30,191 bases of DNA. Origin: Betaproteobacteria bacterium. Lineage in GTDB: Bacteria; Pseudomonadota; Gammaproteobacteria; Burkholderiales; SG8-39. The stretch spans positions 1 to 30,191 of the forward strand of contig SHXL01000006.1 of the NCBI GenBank assembly GCA_009693345.1, written 5' to 3'. This document shows positions 7,686 to 14,664 of the stretch, one piece after another. Positions within the stretch are counted from its first letter, which is position 1, and the number at the start of each line of letters is the position of its first letter. The notes below the pieces were generated by a model. The model ran no database searches, was not told where the DNA came from, and saw only the letters and a program-made list of their open reading frames with translations. A program made the position numbers and the translations under genes.

Positions 7686-8411
7686 ATGCAAGCCCTACGT
7701 GCCGACCTCGCCCGGACCGGAAAACTCCGCGTCGGCATCAACTACGGCAATTTCATCCTCGCGCAGAAGGACCAGGCGACCGGCGAGTCGCGCGGCGTCG
7801 CCGTGGATCTCGCCAACGACATCGGCCGGCGGCTCGGCGTGCCCGTCACGATCGTCGCCTTCGACAGTGTCGCCGCGCTGGGCGATGCCGCGCCGGCCAA
7901 CGTCTGGGACATCGCCTTCCTCGGCTCCGATCCGCAGCGCGAGAAAATCATGGGCTTCACGCCGGCCTACCTCGAACTGAACGCGACCTACCTCGTGCCG
8001 GGCGCGTCCGCGCTGAAGAACGCGGCCGAGGTTGATCGCGCGGGCTTGCGCGTAGCCGCTCCGGCGCGCGCCAACTATGAGCTCTACCTCCAGCGCAACC
8101 TGAAGAACGCCAAGCTTCTGTCGGTGGCAGGCAACGATGCCGCCTTCGCGCTGCTCGCCGAAGGCAAGGCCGACGCGCTCGCCGGACTGACCGAGGCCCT
8201 CATCAACATGAGCGCCAAGCTGCCCGGCTCTCGCCTCGTTGAGGGGCGCTTCATGGCCGTGCAGCAGTCTATCGCGGTACCCAAAGGCAAGGATGCCGGC
8301 CTCGCCTACCTGCGCGGCGTCGTGGAAGATGCCAAGACGTCAGGCCTGGTTGCCCGCGCCATCGAAAAAACCGGCGCACGCGGCGTCGCGGTCGCCCTCC
8401 CCGCGCATTGA
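7686..8411 (+). CDS. Family 3 solute-binding-like protein without signal peptide
   Basis: About 241 residues with the layout of a type 3 extracellular solute-binding protein (amino-acid binder fold): GKLRVGINYGN at the start, GVAVDLANDIGRRLGV for the first lobe, and a second lobe from about residue 110. The N-terminus is MQALRADLARTG, with no hydrophobic leader or lipobox, so it should stay in the cytoplasm unless the start is wrong. No better upstream start exists because the previous gene ends 9 bp before. It is enclosed by two similar DMT permeases and its stop overlaps the TTG start of the second. It may be a cytosolic sensor or binding partner for the permease substrate, or an enzyme-like relative; the role is unknown. 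Confidence 0.8.
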   Translation: MQALRADLARTGKLRVGINYGNFILAQKDQATGESRGVAVDLANDIGRRLGVPVTIVAFDSVAALGDAAPANVWDIAFLGSDPQREKIMGFTPAYLELNATYLVPGASALKNAAEVDRAGLRVAAPARANYELYLQRNLKNAKLLSVAGNDAAFALLAEGKADALAGLTEALINMSAKLPGSRLVEGRFMAVQQSIAVPKGKDAGLAYLRGVVEDAKTSGLVARAIEKTGARGVAVALPAH

Positions 8412-9304
8412 GTTCCTCACTCGCAGTGAATCCCGCCCGGCACCGGCGGGCTATCGCCGTGCTGGTGCTGTGCACCTTCCTCTGGAGCACGGCGGGGCTG
8501 GTGTCGCGCGCATCCACCGTCACCAACGGCTGGGAGGCGGCTTTCTGGCGTTCGCTCTTTCTGTGCGCGGTAGTCGCGGTGCTGATGCTCGCGCGCTACC
8601 GTGGCGGCGCCGTGCGCAGGCTCGTGTCGATGGGATGGCCGGGGTTGGTCTCCAGCCTCGCCTGGGCGGCGATGCTCACCAGCTTCATGCTCGCGCTCAG
8701 CCTCACGACCGTCGCCAACGCGCTGCTCATGATGGGCGTGATGCCGTTCTGCGCGGCGATCGCCGGTCGGCTCTTCCTTGGCGAGCGCGTGGCGCCGCAC
8801 ACCTGGCTGGCGATCGCCGGGGCGACTGCCGGCATCGGCGTGATGTTCCACGACGCCCTGGGTTCGGGCAACGTCGCCGGCAGCCTGGTCGCGCTCGTCG
8901 TGCCGGTCGCCGCCGCCGCCAACACGGTGGCCGTCAAGCGGGGGCGCGGGCGCGTCGATCTGGTGCCCGCGCTGCTCGCGGGCGGCGTGATTTCAGCATT
9001 GATCGCCTGGCCGCTGGCCGGGCCATTCAGCGCGTCGCCGCGCGACCTCGCGCTCTACGGCGGGCTTGCCGTGTTCCAGCTTGCACTGCCGTGCATCCTC
9101 CTGGTGCGGGTGGTCCTGCCTCGCCTGAGCGCGGCCGAGATCGGCCTGCTGTCGCTGCTCGAAGTGGTGCTCGGGCCGCTGTGGGTCTGGCTCGCGCTGG
9201 GCGAGCAGCCGGCGGGCGCCGTCATCACGGGCGGCCTGGTGGTGCTCGCAACGGTGGCGGTGAACGAGGCCATCTCGCTCGCCATGGAAAGGCGCCGGCC
9301 GTAG
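8408..9304 (+). CDS. DMT-superfamily (EamA) permease, copy 2
   Basis: 298 residues, two EamA repeats, about ten membrane helices. The likely start is TTG at 8408, overlapping the TGA of the upstream gene (TTGA), which suggests translational coupling; a GTG at 8426 is the alternative. It is roughly 70% identical by eye to copy 1 along its whole length, with long identical blocks such as FSASP-x-DLALYGGLAVFQ and EIGLLSLLE. The pair therefore looks like a fairly recent tandem duplication around, or before insertion of, the solute-binding-like gene. Substrate unknown. Confidence 0.88.
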   Translation: MSSSLAVNPARHRRAIAVLVLCTFLWSTAGLVSRASTVTNGWEAAFWRSLFLCAVVAVLMLARYRGGAVRRLVSMGWPGLVSSLAWAAMLTSFMLALSLTTVANALLMMGVMPFCAAIAGRLFLGERVAPHTWLAIAGATAGIGVMFHDALGSGNVAGSLVALVVPVAAAANTVAVKRGRGRVDLVPALLAGGVISALIAWPLAGPFSASPRDLALYGGLAVFQLALPCILLVRVVLPRLSAAEIGLLSLLEVVLGPLWVWLALGEQPAGAVITGGLVVLATVAVNEAISLAMERRRP

Positions 9305-9316
9305 CGCCGGTATTTT
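9291..9316 (+). terminator. Possible weak intrinsic terminator after the permease operon
   Basis: A GC-rich hairpin can form around the stop codon (GGCGC 9291-9295 with GCGCC 9304-9308, or CCGGC 9295-9299 with GCCGG 9306-9310) and is followed by TATTTT at 9311-9316. Stems are only 5 bp and the T-run is short, so this is tentative. Confidence 0.35.
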
Positions 9317-9383
9317 AGGGCAGCAGAACGATCGACCCGCTGGTACGCCGCGCCTCCAGGTCGCGGTGCGCCTCGGCGGCGAC
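9315..9383 (-). pseudogene. Quinone oxidoreductase C-terminal remnant
   Basis: On the minus strand this encodes VAAEAHRDLEAR followed by RTSGSIVLLP and TAA. This is the typical C-terminus of NADPH:quinone oxidoreductases of the zinc-free MDR family (AHRDLEARxTxGS..LLP). Only about 22 residues survive. Its upstream end runs directly into an aldo/keto reductase fragment of the opposite strand, so most of the gene has been lost. Confidence 0.7.
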
Positions 9384-9521
9384 GCCGACGAGGCGACCTC
9401 CGCCACCATGTACAAGGCAACCCGCGACGCGGGCATCAACTTCTACGACTGTGCCGACCAGTACAACAAGGGCAAGTCCGAGGAAATACTTGGCGCGTTG
9501 ATGCGCGGCGCGCGCGCTTGA
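9375..9521 (+). pseudogene. Aldo/keto reductase internal fragment
   Basis: The plus strand reads GGDADEATSATMYKATRD and continues through AGINFYDCADQYNKGKSEE to a TGA. It aligns without gaps to residues about 25-70 of the intact aldo/keto reductase at 15520 (GGDADHAAAAAMYKASRNAG...). It keeps the catalytic Asp and Tyr region but has neither the N-terminal strand nor the remaining barrel, and no start site. It is a remnant of a paralogue and not an expressed gene. The bases shared with the neighbouring quinone oxidoreductase tail (9373-9383) mark the likely deletion joint. Confidence 0.8.
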
Positions 9522-9555
9522 AATGACGCTGGCGTTCCTGCACCGCAACCTGCGC

Positions 9556-10350
9556 CTACCAAAGTGATTTCAGTCGGCCGCCGTCGAGATTGAGCGACAC
9601 GCCCGTGATGTAGCTCGCGCGCTCGGAGCACAGGAATACGATCGCATTGGCGAGTTCCTCAGGTTTGCCGAAGCGATTGAGCGAATTCTTCTTCGCCGCC
9701 AGCCGGCGCGCATCCTCCTGCGATTGCGCGCCAAGCTCCGCGCGCAGCCCTTCGGCATTCTTCTTCCAGAGGTTGGTATCGACCCAGCCCGGGCACACCG
9801 CGTTGACGAGCACGTTGCTTTCGCCGAACTCCGCCGAGAGCGATTTGGTGAGATTCAGCAGCGCGCTATTGGTCATGCCGCTGCCGAACATGTACGGATC
9901 GGGCTCCTTGCCGGCGCCACCGATGAGGTTCACGATGCGGCCCCATTTCTGTTCGCGCATCATGGGGTAGACAAGCCGGATCGCGCGCATGAACCCGAAC
10001 AGCTTGGTCTCGAGCTGGAGCTTCAGGGCGTCGTCGTTCAGCGCGGCGAAGCGACCGGAGTACATGGTGCCGGCGTTGTTGACCAGGATGTCCACGCCGC
10101 CCAGTTTGGCCACTGCGGTGTCGACGACGAGCCTGATATCGCCCTCGCGCGACATGTCGGCCTGCACCGCGTGCACTTCGCCCTTGGATTCGGTTGCCAG
10201 CTCATCGCGCGCGATCTGCGCCACCGCAGCGTCGCGCGCGCAGATGAGGACGCGCGCGCCCTCCAGCAGGAACTGCCGCGCGGTCGCGCGTCCGATACCG
10301 CGACTGCCTCCTGTGACGATAGCACGCTTGCCGACGATGCCAAGATCCAT
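9556..10350 (-). CDS. Short-chain dehydrogenase-like protein with altered active site (SDR 1)
   Basis: 264 residues, Rossmann fold with TGGSRGIG near residue 13 and NNAG at 91-94, so NAD(P) binding looks intact. Ungapped comparison with FabG-type SDRs places Lys116, Gly144, Ser157 and Asn161 at the positions of the catalytic Asn, Ser, Tyr and Lys. The usual YxxxK is thus SxxxN. The same substitutions occur in the two SDRs divergently encoded next door. The start is the ATG at 10350, preceded by GGAGG; upstream in-frame starts to 10419 run through the promoter region and are rejected. The reaction is unknown; it may be an oxidoreductase with a non-classical mechanism or a non-catalytic NAD(P)-binding partner. 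Confidence 0.88.
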   Translation of the reverse strand: MDLGIVGKRAIVTGGSRGIGRATARQFLLEGARVLICARDAAVAQIARDELATESKGEVHAVQADMSREGDIRLVVDTAVAKLGGVDILVNNAGTMYSGRFAALNDDALKLQLETKLFGFMRAIRLVYPMMREQKWGRIVNLIGGAGKEPDPYMFGSGMTNSALLNLTKSLSAEFGESNVLVNAVCPGWVDTNLWKKNAEGLRAELGAQSQEDARRLAAKKNSLNRFGKPEELANAIVFLCSERASYITGVSLNLDGGRLKSLW

Positions 10351-10383
10351 GCTTTGCCCTCCGAGTTGATGACGCGCGCCGGC

Positions 10384-10412
10384 ATTCTGTCTTGACAGTC
10401 GTTCCGTGTCCA
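10384..10412 (-). promoter_or_regulatory. Predicted sigma-70 promoter for SDR 1
   Basis: On the minus strand TGGACA (10412-10407) and CAGAAT (10389-10384) are separated by exactly 17 bp. They match the consensus hexamers at 5/6 and 4/6. Transcription would begin near 10377, about 27 bases before the ATG. It overlaps the opposing promoter almost completely. Confidence 0.5.
10387..10398. promoter_or_regulatory. Palindrome CTGTC-TT-GACAG inside the divergent promoters
   Basis: A 5-bp inverted repeat with a 2-base centre. It covers the -10 of the minus-strand promoter and the -35 of the plus-strand promoter, so a bound protein could control both. Short palindromes arise by chance, and part of the symmetry is the TTGACA -35 itself, so the assignment is tentative. 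Confidence 0.35.
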
Positions 10413-10420
10413 TATTCAAT
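10392..10420 (+). promoter_or_regulatory. Predicted sigma-70 promoter for the SDR/ABC-transporter operon
   Basis: A perfect TTGACA (10392-10397), 17-bp spacer, then TTCAAT (10415-10420), 4/6 to TATAAT. The expected start is near 10427, giving a leader of about 22 bases that carries GGAGAAAAG ahead of the ATG at 10449. This is the best conventional promoter in the window. Confidence 0.55.
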
Positions 10421-10448
10421 CGCGAGTCGACATCTCATCGGAGAAAAG

Positions 10449-11240
10449 ATGCAGCTCGGCTTGGGCGGCAAGGCTGCCATCGTGACCGGCGGCACACGCG
10501 GGATCGGCATGGCGATCGCGCGCTCACTGGCCGCCGAAGGATGCGCGGTGGCGATTTGCGGTCGCGACAAGGGCCGCCTTGAGGCCGCCGTGGCCGAACT
10601 CCAGTCCGCCGGAACGCGCACCATGGGCATGGTCGCGGACGTTACCGATGAGGCCACCGTCAATCGCTTCGTCGACGCCGTCACGCACGAATTCGGGCGA
10701 ATCGACATTCTCGTCAACAATGCCGGCACGCACCTGCGCGGCACCGTCGAATCGACCACGCTCGCGATCCTCGACCGGCAGATCCACGACAAGGTGCACG
10801 GCTTCTTTCTGACCATGCGCGCGGTGCTGCCGGGCATGCGGCAGCGGCGCGACGGGCGCATCGTCAATATCATCGGCCAGGCCGCGCGGCATCCGCATCC
10901 CGATCGTTTCCCGTCGGGCGTGACCAACGCTGCCCTGCTCGCCATGACCAAAGCCGTCGCGGACGCAGTCGCGCGCGAAAACGTCCGCGTCAACTCGGTG
11001 TGCCCGCAATATATCGAGACGGAGCTTCTGAGTTCGCTCATCGAAAAGGAGATGCGCGAGCGCGGCGTCGAGCGCACGACCGCTGCCGCGGGCTTCACGC
11101 GCGCGAACGTGCTCGGACGCACCGGCCGGCCCGAAGAGGTCGCTGATCTGGTGACCTTCCTCCTGTCCGACTGCGCCAATTTCGTCTGCGGCAGCTCGGT
11201 CAGCATCGATGGCGGCTATCACCGCTACGTTTTCGGCTGA
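10449..11240 (+). CDS. Short-chain dehydrogenase-like protein with altered active site (SDR 2)
   Basis: 263 residues. Nucleotide-binding motifs TGGTRGIG and NNAG are intact. The catalytic tetrad positions hold Lys115, Gly143, Ser156 and Asn160 (PSGVTNAALLAMTK), identical in kind to SDR 1 and SDR 3. ATG 10449 follows GGAGAAAAG; the longer frame starting at 10392 would begin inside the -35 box. It is the first gene of a run with SDR 3 and a complete NitT/TauT-type ABC importer, suggesting that it acts on the imported compound or an early intermediate. The classical SDR fold is certain; activity and substrate are not. Confidence 0.88.
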   Translation: MQLGLGGKAAIVTGGTRGIGMAIARSLAAEGCAVAICGRDKGRLEAAVAELQSAGTRTMGMVADVTDEATVNRFVDAVTHEFGRIDILVNNAGTHLRGTVESTTLAILDRQIHDKVHGFFLTMRAVLPGMRQRRDGRIVNIIGQAARHPHPDRFPSGVTNAALLAMTKAVADAVARENVRVNSVCPQYIETELLSSLIEKEMRERGVERTTAAAGFTRANVLGRTGRPEEVADLVTFLLSDCANFVCGSSVSIDGGYHRYVFG

Positions 11241-11247
11241 GACCATC

Positions 11248-12036
11248 ATGAACCTCGAGCTTGCGGGAAAGGTGGCGCTCGTGACCGGCGGCACGAGCGG
11301 CATCGGCCTTGCCATCGCGCAACGGCTGGGCGAGGAGGGTTGCGTGGTCGCGATCTGCGGACGCGATGCGGACAAGCTCGCACGCGCTCTGGCGCAACTG
11401 CGCGCCGGCTCGATCGTGGCCCACGGATTCCTCGCCGATGTCGCGCAGCCCGCCCACATGGAGCGGCTGGCAGGCGAAGTCGCGGCCGCCGCGGGCGGCA
11501 TCGACATCGTGGTCAGCAACGCCGGCACGCATGTCAAGGGCACTCTCGAGCAGGTCACGACGGCGGAGCTCGAAAAGCAGCTGCGGACCAAGGTCCTCGG
11601 CCCGTGGGAACTGGCGCGGCAGGTCGCGCCGCTCATGCGGCAGCGCGGCGGCGGCCGGTTCATCATGATTATCGGCCAGGCAGGCAAGGTTCCGGGCGCC
11701 GGCATCATTGCATCGGCGGTGTCCAATGCCGCTCAGCATGCGTTTGTGAAATCGCTGTCGGACCACCTCGGCCGCAGCAATATTCTCGTCAATGCCGTGT
11801 GTCCCAGCCGCATCTCGAGCCCGCTCGCGGATCGGCTCGACCTGACGGGGGAGGTCTACCTCGGACGCAGTCTGGAGCAGCAGGAAGCACGCTGGGGTGC
11901 GCAGGTCCCCATGGGCCGCTTCGGCGTGCCGAAGGACATCGCCAATGCCGTGGTATTCCTTGCTTCCGCGCGCGCGAGCTTCATTTGCGGCGCGAACATC
12001 GATGTCGATGGCGGCTACCAGCGCTCGATCCTCTAA
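11248..12036 (+). CDS. Short-chain dehydrogenase-like protein with altered active site (SDR 3)
   Basis: 262 residues, starting 7 bp after SDR 2. TGGTSGIG is present, but the NNAG element reads SNAG (Asn90 to Ser). Tetrad positions are Lys115, Gly143, Ser156 and Asn160 (ASAVSNAAQHAFVK). The C-terminus GANIDVDGGY is the usual SDR end. It is more diverged from SDRs 1 and 2 in the substrate-binding part (about 180-225: RLDLTGEVYLGRSLEQQEARW). It may form a hetero-oligomer with SDR 2, since SDRs commonly assemble as tetramers. That is inference from operon linkage. Confidence 0.87.
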   Translation: MNLELAGKVALVTGGTSGIGLAIAQRLGEEGCVVAICGRDADKLARALAQLRAGSIVAHGFLADVAQPAHMERLAGEVAAAAGGIDIVVSNAGTHVKGTLEQVTTAELEKQLRTKVLGPWELARQVAPLMRQRGGGRFIMIIGQAGKVPGAGIIASAVSNAAQHAFVKSLSDHLGRSNILVNAVCPSRISSPLADRLDLTGEVYLGRSLEQQEARWGAQVPMGRFGVPKDIANAVVFLASARASFICGANIDVDGGYQRSIL

Positions 12037-12048
12037 ACCTGGCGCGCA

Positions 12049-12819
12049 ATGATCGAGTTGAAGAACGTCTCCAAACGGTTCCGCAAGGGCGACGAAGTGG
12101 TCGAGGCGGTCGGCGGCATCGAACTCGGCATAAGGCGGCGCGAAATCGTCGCCGTCATCGGGCCGAGCGGCTGCGGCAAGTCCACGCTTCTCAACATGAT
12201 CGCCGGCCTGTATCCGCCCTCAGGAGGCCGTGTAATCTACAACGGCAAGGTGATCGACGACGTCAACACGAGCGTCGCGTACATGACCCAGAAGGACAAT
12301 CTCCTGCCCTGGCGCACGGTGCGGGACAACGTCGCCCTGCCGCTGGAGATCGCCGGCCTGCGGCGGGCCGAGCGCGAGGAGCGCGCCGATCGCGTGCTCG
12401 AGCATGTCGGGCTCACAGGCTTCGAGAAGCGCTACTCGAGCGAACTCTCCGGCGGCATGCGCAAGCGCGCCTGCCTCGCGCGCATGTTGCTGCAGGGCGC
12501 CGAGTCGCTGCTGCTGGACGAACCGTTCGCCGCTCTCGACGCTCAACTAAAGCTCGTGATGCACGGCCTCCTGCTGCGTCTTGCGAGCGAGGCTTCGCAG
12601 ACCGTCGTGCTCGTGACGCATGATCTGATGGAAGCCGTGACGCTGGCCGACCGGGTCGTCGTGTGCACGCACCGTCCAGCGATGATCGCGCTGGAGCAGG
12701 CGATCGACCTGCCGCGCCCGCGCGATGTGATCAACGTGCGCTTCACGAACCGGTTCCGGGAGCTCTACGACATGATCTGGGACTGCCTGCGCCTCGAGTA
12801 TCACGAGGAGCTGATATGA
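12049..12819 (+). CDS. NitT/TauT-type ABC transporter ATP-binding protein
   Basis: 256 residues. It has Walker A GPSGCGKST (about 38-46), Q-loop YMTQKDNLLPWRTV, signature LSGGMRKR, Walker B LLLDEPFAALD and the H-loop THD. The QKDNLLPW form of the Q-loop region is typical of the nitrate/sulfonate/taurine group. It starts 12 bp after SDR 3 and its TGA overlaps the ATG of the permease (ATGA), so expression is coupled. It energises import of an unidentified organic compound. Confidence 0.93.
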   Translation: MIELKNVSKRFRKGDEVVEAVGGIELGIRRREIVAVIGPSGCGKSTLLNMIAGLYPPSGGRVIYNGKVIDDVNTSVAYMTQKDNLLPWRTVRDNVALPLEIAGLRRAEREERADRVLEHVGLTGFEKRYSSELSGGMRKRACLARMLLQGAESLLLDEPFAALDAQLKLVMHGLLLRLASEASQTVVLVTHDLMEAVTLADRVVVCTHRPAMIALEQAIDLPRPRDVINVRFTNRFRELYDMIWDCLRLEYHEELI

Positions 12820-13652
12820 AAGAACCCGGGCTCGAGCAGCCGGGCATTGCGGTGGAGGTCGCAGTGCCGGTCCGGCGCACGCCGTTGGACGAGATCAGCC
12901 GCGTGAAAATGCTGGCTTGCCAAGCCGCGCTCGGTGCCGTGATAGCGCTCGCCTGGCAGGCCGTGTCGGGCCGCCTCGTCGACGATTACTTCATCTCGAA
13001 TCCGCTTGCCATCGGCAGGCGGCTGGTGGCATGGATCGGCGACGGCACCATCTTCGTGCACCTGTGGGCAACCTTGTATGCCACGATCGTCGGCTTCGTG
13101 ATCGGCAGTCTCGCCGGCGTGGTCCTCGGCGTCTGGCTCGGCGTGTCGCGATTTGCGGCACGGCTCACGAACCCGTATCTGCTGGCTCTCAACGCGCTAC
13201 CGAAGGTCGCGCTGGCGCCGCTGTTCGTGCTGTGGTTCGGCATCGGCATCGAATCGAAGATAGCGCTCGCCGCGGTCCTGGTCACGTTCCTCGTGTTCCT
13301 GAACACCTTCGCCGGGGTGCGGGAAGTAGATCGCGATCTGATCGACTGCGCGCGTCTCATGAAGGCCTCGCGTGCTCAGGTGCTCAGCAAGATTGTGATA
13401 CCGTCGGCCGCGTCCTGGGTATTTGCGGGTCTCAAGACGGCCGTGCCTTACGCGTTGATCGGGGTCGTGCTTGGGGAAATGATAGCCGCCAACCGAGGGC
13501 TCGGTTATCTCGTGCAGTTCTCCGGCGCGCAATTCGATACGGCCGGCGTTTTCGCGGTGCTGGCGGTAATCGCCGTGGTCGCGATGCTGCTCAACTGGCT
13601 GGTGGAGATCTGGCAGGAGCGCATGGAGCGCTGGCGCATCGTGAGTCGTTGA
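12816..13652 (+). CDS. NitT/TauT-type ABC transporter permease
   Basis: 278 residues with a hydrophilic N-terminal stretch of about 40 residues and then six membrane helices. The cytoplasmic EAA loop that docks to the ATPase is DCARLMKASRAQVLSKI followed by VIPSA. The start is the ATG at 12816 in the ATGA overlap; a longer open frame upstream is out of context because it lies inside the ATPase gene. Only one permease gene is present, so it should work as a homodimer. Confidence 0.92.
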   Translation: MKEPGLEQPGIAVEVAVPVRRTPLDEISRVKMLACQAALGAVIALAWQAVSGRLVDDYFISNPLAIGRRLVAWIGDGTIFVHLWATLYATIVGFVIGSLAGVVLGVWLGVSRFAARLTNPYLLALNALPKVALAPLFVLWFGIGIESKIALAAVLVTFLVFLNTFAGVREVDRDLIDCARLMKASRAQVLSKIVIPSAASWVFAGLKTAVPYALIGVVLGEMIAANRGLGYLVQFSGAQFDTAGVFAVLAVIAVVAMLLNWLVEIWQERMERWRIVSR

Positions 13653-13674
13653 TTCGAAAAAGGAGGACGGGGAC

Positions 13675-14655
13675 ATGAAACTTACCTTGCTCTTGGCCGG
13701 GTTCGCATCTGCGGCCGCCGGCATGGCCGCGCACGCCGAAGCGGTGAAGATCACGAACATAGGACACGGCTACTACGCCGCGGCGCTCTACGTCGCAAAG
13801 CAGGAAAAGATGTTCGAGAAGCACGGCCTCGAGCCGGAGATCTCGTTCGTGCAGGGCGGCGCGCTAGCGTTGCAGACGGTGCTTACGAAGCAAGTGGACG
13901 TCGGCGTCCTGAGCTACGAACACGTGCTCACTTCGGCCGTTCAGGGCAAGCAAATCGTGGCGTTCTTCAACATCTCCAACCGCCCGCTCAACAACATCAT
14001 CGCGAGTTCGAAGCTCGCCGCCGGCGCCGAGCAGCTCAGCCTCCCCGAAAAGATCAGGCGCCTCAAGGGACAGCGCATCGGCTTGCCCTCGGCTGGCGGA
14101 TCCGGCGAGAAGATGCTCATTGCGCTCACCAAGCGCGAAAACCTGAAATTGCCCGGCGACATCACGACCGCATACCTGGGCAGCGAGCCGGGTTCATATG
14201 TGGCGGCCTTTCAGCGCAACCTCATCGACGCGGCCTTGCCCGTCGAACCCGCCGGCGTGATGGCGCAGCAGGCCGGCAGCGGACAGATCTTCCTCAACCT
14301 CATGACAGGCGATGTGCCCGAATTCCGCGACCTGCTGTTCATGGCGCTGACCGCGCATCCGGACACGATCAAGGGAAAACCCGAGTTGCTGCGCAAGGTG
14401 GCGCTGGCATTCAGCGAGGCGGTGAAATTGCTCAAGACCGACCCGCAGCGCGGCAAGGCGCTGATGGCCAGGGAATACCCGGCGATGACGGCGGAAGTGA
14501 ACGCAAAAGCCTACGATACCGTCAGCCAGATCTGGCCGCTCGATCCGCGCATGACCGAGCAACAGGCGCGTGCCACGTTCAGTTACCTGCAGCCCGAAGG
14601 CCCGTTCAAAGTCGATTTCGCGCAGACCTTCACGAACGAATTCCTGCCCAAGTAA
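13675..14655 (+). CDS. NMT1/TauA-like periplasmic substrate-binding protein
   Basis: 326 residues. Signal peptide MKLTLLLAGFASAAAG through MAAHA, with probable cleavage before EAVKI. The mature part begins KITNIGHGYYAAALYVAKQE, the standard opening of SsuA/TauA/ThiY-type binding proteins that recognise sulfonates, pyrimidine precursors, aromatic acids and similar ligands. A strong AGGAGG lies 10-15 bases before the ATG. It closes the operon 10449-14655. The ligand cannot be assigned. The partner enzymes are SDR-like rather than sulfonate monooxygenases, which argues against a sulfur-scavenging role. Confidence 0.9.
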   Translation: MKLTLLLAGFASAAAGMAAHAEAVKITNIGHGYYAAALYVAKQEKMFEKHGLEPEISFVQGGALALQTVLTKQVDVGVLSYEHVLTSAVQGKQIVAFFNISNRPLNNIIASSKLAAGAEQLSLPEKIRRLKGQRIGLPSAGGSGEKMLIALTKRENLKLPGDITTAYLGSEPGSYVAAFQRNLIDAALPVEPAGVMAQQAGSGQIFLNLMTGDVPEFRDLLFMALTAHPDTIKGKPELLRKVALAFSEAVKLLKTDPQRGKALMAREYPAMTAEVNAKAYDTVSQIWPLDPRMTEQQARATFSYLQPEGPFKVDFAQTFTNEFLPK

Positions 14656-14664
14656 TGGCGCGAT

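Noticed and set aside
9522..9555. Further aldo/keto reductase remnant around CACCGCAAC
   Set aside because: Only about nine bases match the intact gene, too few to support homology.
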